A model generated the notes under the pieces. That model was not told where the DNA came from and made no database searches. It saw only the letters and a list, made by a program, of their open reading frames with translations. A program made the translations under genes and the position numbers. Shown piece after piece: positions 58,979 through 64,000 of a stretch of DNA of 64,000 bases. Numbering within the stretch: the stretch's first letter is position 1; each line of letters opens with the position of its first letter. The stretch is from Heyndrickxia camelliae (GTDB lineage: Bacteria > Bacillota > Bacilli > Bacillales > Bacillaceae_C), in the NCBI RefSeq assembly GCF_002844575.1, contig NZ_PIQO01000010.1:105840-169839 (forward strand), in the 5' to 3' direction.

Positions 58979-59395
58979 ATGTATAATCTCCTCATTGTAC
59001 TAGTCATTTTGTGTATTTGTATGAGTCTGCGAACTTTGTTTTTTTCTCATAAATTAAAAGGAAAGCAAATCTCCTTTGATAATTTCCTGTTTCTGGCTTT
59101 TGCCTATTGTGTACTAATGATTGGATTTGGCCTCATATATTTATTGCTTGAAATCAAAGGGCTTAATATCATAATTGACCATGGAGCGCAGTTGTCTGGA
59201 TCCTATTTTCATAAATTATATACAACGCTATATTTAAGCGCGGTCACACTGTTTTCGGTTGGATTTGGGGATGTAGTCCCAATTGGGATTGGGCGAGTAA
59301 TCGTCATTATCGAGGCATTAATTGGCTATACCATTCCAGCGGCATTTGTAGTGAAGAGTGTGCTGGATTATGATCAGGCAACTATTAAAAAGTAG
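58979..59395 (+). CDS. Two-TM potassium channel
   Basis: A 138-residue protein: one extra N-terminal hydrophobic helix, a segment at about residues 30-55, then the pore loop with selectivity filter SVGFGDVVP (TVGYG-like, about residue 93) and a last helix. The filter fits the Ion_trans_2 K+ channel family; no cytoplasmic RCK domain is fused. ATG 58979 follows AAAGGAG. A hairpin-forming inverted repeat lies in the leader (58877-58939). No counterpart at this position in B. subtilis. Confidence 0.8.
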   Translation: MYNLLIVLVILCICMSLRTLFFSHKLKGKQISFDNFLFLAFAYCVLMIGFGLIYLLLEIKGLNIIIDHGAQLSGSYFHKLYTTLYLSAVTLFSVGFGDVVPIGIGRVIVIIEALIGYTIPAAFVVKSVLDYDQATIKK

Positions 59396-59496
59396 AAAGT
59401 TTGCGTTAGACACGGCATTTCGATAAGCTAAAGGGAAAGATGAATATTCCATTTCGTAATAATGAGGAATTGATTTAAACAAGGAGTTGAACAATC

Positions 59497-59970
59497 ATGG
59501 CAATTGAAGTAGGAGCAAAAGCACCTGATTTTGCATTGCATGCAAGTAATGGCGAGATTGTAAAACTGTCTGATTTCGCCGGCAAAAAACATATAGTATT
59601 GTATTTTTACCCAAAGGATATGACACCAGGTTGCACTACAGAGGCTTGTGACTTCCGTGACGCATATCAAGAATTTTCGGATTTAGATGCCGTTATTCTA
59701 GGCGTTAGTCCAGATGAGCTAAAATCACACGAAAAATTTATTGATAAATATAGCTTACCTTTTATTTTATTAGCTGACGTGGATCATAAGGTTGCAGAAG
59801 AATACGGAGTATGGAAGTTGAAGAAGAATTTTGGAAAAGAGTATATGGGAATAGAAAGAAGTACCTTCATAATTGATAAACAAGGAAACCTCGCGAAAGA
59901 ATGGCGGAAGGTTAAAGTGGATGGTCATGTTCAAGAAGCGTTTGCCTTTATAAAGGAAAATCTTTCTTAA
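59497..59970 (+). CDS. bcp: Thioredoxin-dependent thiol peroxidase (Bcp/PrxQ)
   Basis: A 157-residue peroxiredoxin reducing peroxides. Peroxidatic Cys46 in TPGCTTEAC and resolving Cys51, five residues on, is the atypical 2-Cys PrxQ pattern; YFYPKDMTPG precedes it. AAGGAGTTG precedes the ATG. Equivalent to ygaF. No PerR box seen directly upstream. Confidence 0.93.
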   Translation: MAIEVGAKAPDFALHASNGEIVKLSDFAGKKHIVLYFYPKDMTPGCTTEACDFRDAYQEFSDLDAVILGVSPDELKSHEKFIDKYSLPFILLADVDHKVAEEYGVWKLKKNFGKEYMGIERSTFIIDKQGNLAKEWRKVKVDGHVQEAFAFIKENLS

Positions 59971-60070
59971 GTTAATGCCTATTTTAAGAATATAGCGGCA
60001 TTTGTCCACTCCAAATATGGCATCGCACATACAGTATAGTAGGGCATACCTCCTCAGATAGTCTTTTTTA

Positions 60071-60096
60071 GGGTCGAATCATTCGGCCCCTTTTTT
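60071..60096 (+). terminator. Terminator of bcp
   Basis: GGGTCGAA and TTCGGCCC pair around TCA, followed by CTTTTTT. Confidence 0.8.
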
Positions 60097-60179
60097 ATGC
60101 GATAAAAAGAATGGTCCAATTTTCACACAATTATATAAGTGGTACAATTAAAGCAAAAATGGATGAAATGGAGAACAAT

Positions 60180-61130
60180 ATGAAAACGCTTTTTACTTTT
60201 ATACCGCCAGAAGAATTGAAACAAGACTTGATAAAAAGTTTTCCTGATGAAGATTTTTCTTTTTGTCCGGAAATAGAGCAAGCGGAAAAGGAAATTCAAA
60301 ATGCTGAGGTGATCGTCACATATGGAGAAGATTTAACGGAAAAACATATTGAAATTGCCAATAAGCTAAAATGGATAATGGTAACATCGGCTGGTCTAGA
60401 AAAAATGCCGTTCAACGCAATTAAAAACAAGGGGATTCTGGTTACTAATGCGCGTGGTATTCATAAAATTCCAATGGCAGAGTTTACTTTTGGTCTCATG
60501 CTCCAACATGCCAAACAGTTTCCTGTTTTCAAAAAGCAACAACAGGAACATTTATGGAACCAAGCTCTTCCAATTTTTGAACTATCCGGACAAACCATGT
60601 TGATTGTTGGCGCTGGTGCTATCGGCGGTGAAATAGCTAGGTTAGGCAAAGTATTTGGAATGCAAACCATTGGTGTGAATAAGGGTGGGGAAGATAGACA
60701 GTATTTTGATGAAATGCTAACTTTGGAATCGTTTATTACTGGCTTATCAGCTGCTGATTATGTCATCAATATTTTGCCTAGCACATCGGAAACAAAGCAT
60801 ATTTACCACAAGCACCATTTTGAAAAAATGAAAAACACAGCTGTTTTTATTAATATCGGAAGAGGAAATGCTGTTAAAACAGAAGTGCTAATGGAAGTGC
60901 TGCAAGAAAAGATGATTGCCCATGCGATATTAGATGTACTGGAAGAAGAACCGTTACCAGCAGAACATCCACTATGGGATTTAGAGAACGTAACGATTAC
61001 TCCGCATGTTTCCAGTCATTCAAAACTTTATCTTCCAAGAGCATTTGAAATATTAAAGCATAACCTTCGTACATATACTAAGAAACAAGAAGATTATTTG
61101 AACGTGATCAATATTGAAAAGGGGTATTAA
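60180..61130 (+). CDS. D-isomer-specific 2-hydroxyacid dehydrogenase
   Basis: A 316-residue NAD(P)-dependent dehydrogenase. The Rossmann loop is VGAGAIGGEIARL; catalytic Arg in NIGRGNAVKTE, Glu in DVLEEEPLP and His in TPHVSSHS are visible. Substrate unknown (glyoxylate, hydroxypyruvate and others possible). ATG 60180 is 6 nt after GGAG; an in-frame ATG at 60111 lies before a TACAAT promoter-like sequence (about 60143) and is less likely. One base separates it from the cobalamin adenosyltransferase, so the two form an operon. Absent from this place in B. subtilis. Confidence 0.82.
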   Translation: MKTLFTFIPPEELKQDLIKSFPDEDFSFCPEIEQAEKEIQNAEVIVTYGEDLTEKHIEIANKLKWIMVTSAGLEKMPFNAIKNKGILVTNARGIHKIPMAEFTFGLMLQHAKQFPVFKKQQQEHLWNQALPIFELSGQTMLIVGAGAIGGEIARLGKVFGMQTIGVNKGGEDRQYFDEMLTLESFITGLSAADYVINILPSTSETKHIYHKHHFEKMKNTAVFINIGRGNAVKTEVLMEVLQEKMIAHAILDVLEEEPLPAEHPLWDLENVTITPHVSSHSKLYLPRAFEILKHNLRTYTKKQEDYLNVINIEKGY

Positions 61131-61131
61131 T

Positions 61132-61680
61132 ATGAAAATCTATACAAAAACCGGTGATAAGGGGACTACTTCATTAGTCTATGGAACAAGAATCGCAAAG
61201 AATGATATTCGTGTGGAAGCTTATGGAACTTGTGATGAAGCCAATTCAGCGATTGGTCAGGCGTTAAGCTTTTTAAAGCAGGAGGATTTTTCGGAAAAGA
61301 AGGAAGTCGAGGATGTGTTTCATAAAGTGCAAACAGCACTTTTCCATGTTGGAGCAGAATTATCGACTCCCTCCAATAAAGAAGTGAAGTGGAAAATAAA
61401 ACAAGAAGATATTGAAGAATTAGAGCATACTATAGATAAATGGGACTCTGAACTGCCGCCGTTAAATAATTTTATTCTGCCTGGCGGACATCCAACCGGT
61501 GCAGGATTGCATTTCGCTAGAACGGTTGTCCGTAGAGCAGAGAGATGTGCGGTCTCACTGGAAGATGTGAACCCGGTTGTCCTTTCATACTTAAATCGTC
61601 TGTCTGATTTCTTATTCGTTGCAGCGCGTTATGTAAATATGCGTCTAAATGAAAATGAAAAAACCCTTCACCAATCGTGA
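61132..61680 (+). CDS. Cob(I)alamin adenosyltransferase, PduO type
   Basis: A 182-residue helical-bundle enzyme making adenosylcobalamin. ATP-binding YTKTGDKGTTSLVYG at the N-terminus, and RTVVRRAERCAVSL plus NRLSDFLFVAARY near the C-terminus, are the family signatures. Start: ATG 61132, 7 nt after AAAAGGGG, just inside a longer frame. B. subtilis has the related YvqK. Coupled to the dehydrogenase upstream. Confidence 0.9.
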   Translation: MKIYTKTGDKGTTSLVYGTRIAKNDIRVEAYGTCDEANSAIGQALSFLKQEDFSEKKEVEDVFHKVQTALFHVGAELSTPSNKEVKWKIKQEDIEELEHTIDKWDSELPPLNNFILPGGHPTGAGLHFARTVVRRAERCAVSLEDVNPVVLSYLNRLSDFLFVAARYVNMRLNENEKTLHQS

Positions 61681-61686
61681 AAACAT

Positions 61687-61716
61687 TGACAGAAACGCCT
61701 ATATCTTAGTACACTA
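61687..61716 (+). promoter_or_regulatory. Promoter of perR
   Basis: TTGACA (61687-61692) and TACACT (61711-61716), spacer 18 bp. Confidence 0.6.
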
Positions 61717-61718
61717 TT

Positions 61719-61733
61719 TATAGATATTATAAA
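61719..61733. promoter_or_regulatory. PerR box
   Basis: TTATAGATATTATAA matches the consensus TTATAATNATTATAA at 12 of the 14 fixed positions. It lies directly behind the -10, where PerR would repress its own gene, as known for B. subtilis perR. Confidence 0.75.
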
Positions 61734-61771
61734 GTAATAATAAATTCTTTTTAGGAAAGAGGTGCATGACG

Positions 61772-62212
61772 GTGTCTGAACATCAAATGAAAGAGGCCAT
61801 TGAAACGTTAAAAGAAACGGGTGTTAGAATCACTCCTCAACGTCATGCGATATTAGAGTATTTAATTCAATCAATGTCACATCCTACTGCGGATGAAATT
61901 TATAAGGCGCTTGAGGGAAAATTCCCCAATATGAGTGTAGCTACCGTATATAATAACTTGCGAGTATTTCGCGAGGTTGGACTAGTGAAGGAACTAACAT
62001 ATGGAGATTCATCAAGCCGATTTGATTTTGTCACATCAAATCATTATCACATTATCTGCGAAGATTGTGGCAAGATTGTAGACTTCCACTATCCTGGACT
62101 GGATGAAGTAGAGCAACTTGCTTCACATGTTACAGGATTTAAAGTGAGTCACCATCGCATGGAAATTTACGGAACATGTCCGGATTGCATGAAGAAACAA
62201 AATGTGCATTAA
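61772..62212 (+). CDS. perR: Peroxide-sensing repressor PerR (Fur family)
   Basis: A 146-residue repressor. From GTG 61772 the metal ligands fall exactly at the B. subtilis numbers: His37, Asp85, His91, His93 and Asp104 for the regulatory Fe/Mn site, and Cys96, Cys99, Cys136 and Cys139 for zinc. This numbering, plus AAAGAGGTG 7 nt upstream, supports the GTG over ATG 61766, which is too close. The HTH is around [13 protein letters not shown]. Oxidation of His37/His91 releases DNA in the known protein. Confidence 0.95.
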   Translation: MSEHQMKEAIETLKETGVRITPQRHAILEYLIQSMSHPTADEIYKALEGKFPNMSVATVYNNLRVFREVGLVKELTYGDSSSRFDFVTSNHYHIICEDCGKIVDFHYPGLDEVEQLASHVTGFKVSHHRMEIYGTCPDCMKKQNVH

Positions 62213-62253
62213 AAAAGAATGGTTCGAGTCGAGACTCGAAGCCATTCTTTTTT
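62211..62253. terminator. Bidirectional terminator after perR
   Basis: AAAAAAGAATGG and CCATTCTTTTTT flank a second paired block TTCGAGTC/GACTCGAA, making a stem of about 20 bp. Confidence 0.85.
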
Positions 62254-62291
62254 GTTTTTAGAAAAAGTTAAGTTTGTTAAAGTATTATTGT

Positions 62292-62651
62292 CTAAAGTTT
62301 AGTCGTTTGGGATTTTCGATTGTAATTCTCATCAAATTCTTTTCCTTCTAGGTTTGGATCAAGGGTTAATGGCTCATTACAATGCATACACATATCGACA
62401 CGTCCTAATATCTTGGTCGGTTTTTTGCAATTTGGACAAACAACCTGCACCGCTCTTGTAGACAACATCCCAATCCAAAAATAGACGACAGTACTAGCGA
62501 TGATTGCCAATAAGCCAAAAATCATAAATATAGACATTACAAGGAAATGAGTTCTAAAGAAGATCCCAAAATACATGATGATAAATCCAACAAATATCAA
62601 ACTTAACGCAAAAGTGCGAATCTTATTGATTTTACTAGAGTATTTTGCCAT
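62292..62651 (-). CDS. ygzB: UPF0295 membrane protein YgzB
   Basis: A 119-residue protein. Two membrane helices ([19 protein letters not shown] and [20 protein letters not shown]) precede a cytoplasmic zinc ribbon with [21 protein letters not shown]. Very close to the B. subtilis YgzB pattern and position. Function unknown. Confidence 0.88.
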   Translation of the reverse strand: MAKYSSKINKIRTFALSLIFVGFIIMYFGIFFRTHFLVMSIFMIFGLLAIIASTVVYFWIGMLSTRAVQVVCPNCKKPTKILGRVDMCMHCNEPLTLDPNLEGKEFDENYNRKSQTTKL

Positions 62652-62928
62652 GCATGTCCCTCCTAAATGTTACTATATCATAAATAATGGTAGATGTAGA
62701 CTAACAAATTGGACATAATTAGTACTTTATAATTTGCAGGAAATTTATTATCATTGTCGAAGTATAAAACAAACATGAAAATGTTTTGTAATGGAAATTA
62801 AGAATAAAAACCTCACAAAATGATTACAAGACGAATGGTATTGAAACAAATGGAAATTAAAACTTGTTCCATACATTATATAGTGAATACGAAAAGCTTC
62901 TAAAAAAGAATTTTTGGAGGAATTAAAA

Positions 62929-63804
62929 ATGGAGGACATCCTTCGACCGATTTATCAGGAAAGAGCTAGTCAAACGAATACACTGGGTGTATTAATTATT
63001 GAAAAAGTACAGAACACAAGTGCAGTTACGGATACCTTTGATGCCGTTCTATTAATTGTAGTAAAAGATAGTGAGACACCAGTTTATATTAAGCACTATA
63101 CATATGAGGATAAAAAAGCCTCACTTCATATTGTGAGCGAAGATCAATTGCGAGAATGGCTGCTGCTGGGAACAAATCGGAAAATAGTAGAGTGGATTGT
63201 GCATGGGAAAATCCTTTTTGATCGAAATGAATACATGAGTAATTTGCGAAATGAACTGCAAGATTTTCCTTTTTACAATCGAAAAGTGAAGATAGGCTTG
63301 GAGTTTGCCAAGCTTGTGCGCAGGTACATGGAAGGAAAGTCATTCTTTGATAATAAACAGTATTTAGATGCTTATAATCATGTAGCTCATTCCCTACATC
63401 ATTTGGCACGCCTTGCAGTGATAGAAAAAGGCTTTCATCCTGAAATCACCGTTTGGAATCAAGTAAAACAAATGGAACCAGAGATATTTAAGCTTTACGA
63501 AGAATTAGTTACAAGTGATGAGCCTTTAGAAAAGAGATTAGAACTTCTATTTATAGCGAGTGAGTTTTTAATCCATTCCAGAACCCGTTTCGGTGCATCT
63601 CATTTGCTTGAAATTATGAAGACAAAAGATGAATGGACGATTCAAGATCTTATTTCTCATCCTGAATTAGAACATTATGATGTGGATTTAAGTATGCTGT
63701 TAGAGTTTTTATTAGATAAACACTTCATTGATGAAGTAAGAATTCAAACGAAAGGATACGATATTTACCACCGTCATTACTGTGTTTCAAAAAAATTATC
63801 GTAA
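62929..63804 (+). CDS. ygxA: Nucleotidyltransferase-like protein YgxA
   Basis: A 291-residue protein with an N-terminal nucleotidyltransferase-like fold and a helical middle (FFDNKQYLDAYNHVAHSLHHLARLAVIE), ending in a winged-helix-like part. ATG 62929 follows TTTGGAGGAATT; an in-frame TTG lies within that site. It sits just before an rRNA operon, as in B. subtilis (ygxA before rrnD). Activity unproven. Confidence 0.82.
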   Translation: MEDILRPIYQERASQTNTLGVLIIEKVQNTSAVTDTFDAVLLIVVKDSETPVYIKHYTYEDKKASLHIVSEDQLREWLLLGTNRKIVEWIVHGKILFDRNEYMSNLRNELQDFPFYNRKVKIGLEFAKLVRRYMEGKSFFDNKQYLDAYNHVAHSLHHLARLAVIEKGFHPEITVWNQVKQMEPEIFKLYEELVTSDEPLEKRLELLFIASEFLIHSRTRFGASHLLEIMKTKDEWTIQDLISHPELEHYDVDLSMLLEFLLDKHFIDEVRIQTKGYDIYHRHYCVSKKLS

Positions 63805-63820
63805 AATATTAATTTATGTA

Positions 63821-63849
63821 TTGACGGTTAACTTAATTCTTGGTATATT
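63821..63849 (+). promoter_or_regulatory. rRNA operon promoter P1
   Basis: TTGACG (63821-63826), 17 bp, TATATT (63844-63849). Confidence 0.7.
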
Positions 63850-63908
63850 TATAAACGTCGCTGCGAGATGTTAAGAAAAAAGCAGCGGCGAAGAAAATAA
63901 AAAAAGTA

Positions 63909-63937
63909 TTGACAAGAAAGAAATGCTTTGATAAGAT
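63909..63937 (+). promoter_or_regulatory. rRNA operon promoter P2
   Basis: TTGACA (63909-63914), 17 bp, TAAGAT (63932-63937), 88 bp after P1. Tandem promoters at this spacing are the rule for Bacillus rrn operons. Confidence 0.75.
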
Positions 63938-63943
63938 AATAAA

Positions 63944-64000
63944 GTCGCTGTCACAGAGCGCCGTTAGAAATTGGTCTTTGAAAACTGAACAGAACGAAAC
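63944..64000 (+). other. rRNA operon leader (start of a 16S transcript)
   Basis: The segment ends with TTGGTCTTTGAAAACTGAAC, the antitermination/boxA-like leader that precedes 16S rRNA genes in Bacillus. The 16S gene itself begins beyond the window. Confidence 0.75.

Overview
The window comes from a spore-forming, low-GC Gram-positive bacterium of the Bacillaceae. Evidence: small acid-soluble spore proteins (SspK- and SspE-type), a gerA-type germinant receptor operon, four T-box leaders, a CodY box, a PerR box, and a right half that follows the Bacillus subtilis order yfhD-yfhE-recX-yfhH-sspK-yfhP-mutY ... ygaB-ygaC-ygaD-ygaE-gsaB-bcp-perR-ygzB-ygxA-rrn. No genus can be fixed from the sequence alone.

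Left part (1-13.5 kb): the 5' end of hom (minus strand), then a long branched-chain amino acid cluster, ilvE-ilvD-[Ile T-box]-ilvB-ilvN-[103-bp repeat array]-ilvC-leuA-leuB-leuC-leuD-ilvA. The ilvE promoter carries a cre-like site upstream and a near-perfect CodY box just downstream. An isoleucine (ATC) T-box lies inside the cluster and attenuates everything from ilvB on. 13.5-20 kb: a HAD hydrolase, a serine operon (class V aminotransferase plus serA, minus strand) under a Ser (AGC) T-box, a PadR/DUF2812 pair with two operator-like palindromes, and an MFS transporter. 20-30 kb: gerXA-XB-XC, alkD, a glucose/sorbosone-dehydrogenase-like protein, a 1.6-kb array of 52-bp hairpin repeats, an acetolactate-synthase-like TPP enzyme, and murB.

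30-38 kb: a complete trpEGDCFBA operon behind two tandem Trp (TGG) T-boxes. The second T-box carries a dispersed repeat within the loop of its stem III; a second copy of that repeat lies upstream of mutY. Immediately downstream, on the minus strand, is an XRE-HTH/TPR regulator overlapping by 4 nt a 70-residue exported propeptide. This looks like a new RRNPP (NprR/PlcR-type) quorum-sensing pair and is the best candidate in the window for an undescribed system.

38-64 kb: conserved sporulation, repair and redox genes, with gltA-gltB (glutamate synthase) and the divergent activator gltC between mutY and the yga block. A 2-hydroxyacid dehydrogenase and a cobalamin adenosyltransferase lie between bcp and perR. 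The window ends in the tandem promoters and leader of an rRNA operon.

Functionally, the left two-thirds is amino acid biosynthesis (Ile/Val/Leu, Ser, Trp, Glu), each under its own RNA- or protein-based nutrient sensor. The right third is spore, stress and housekeeping chromosome backbone.
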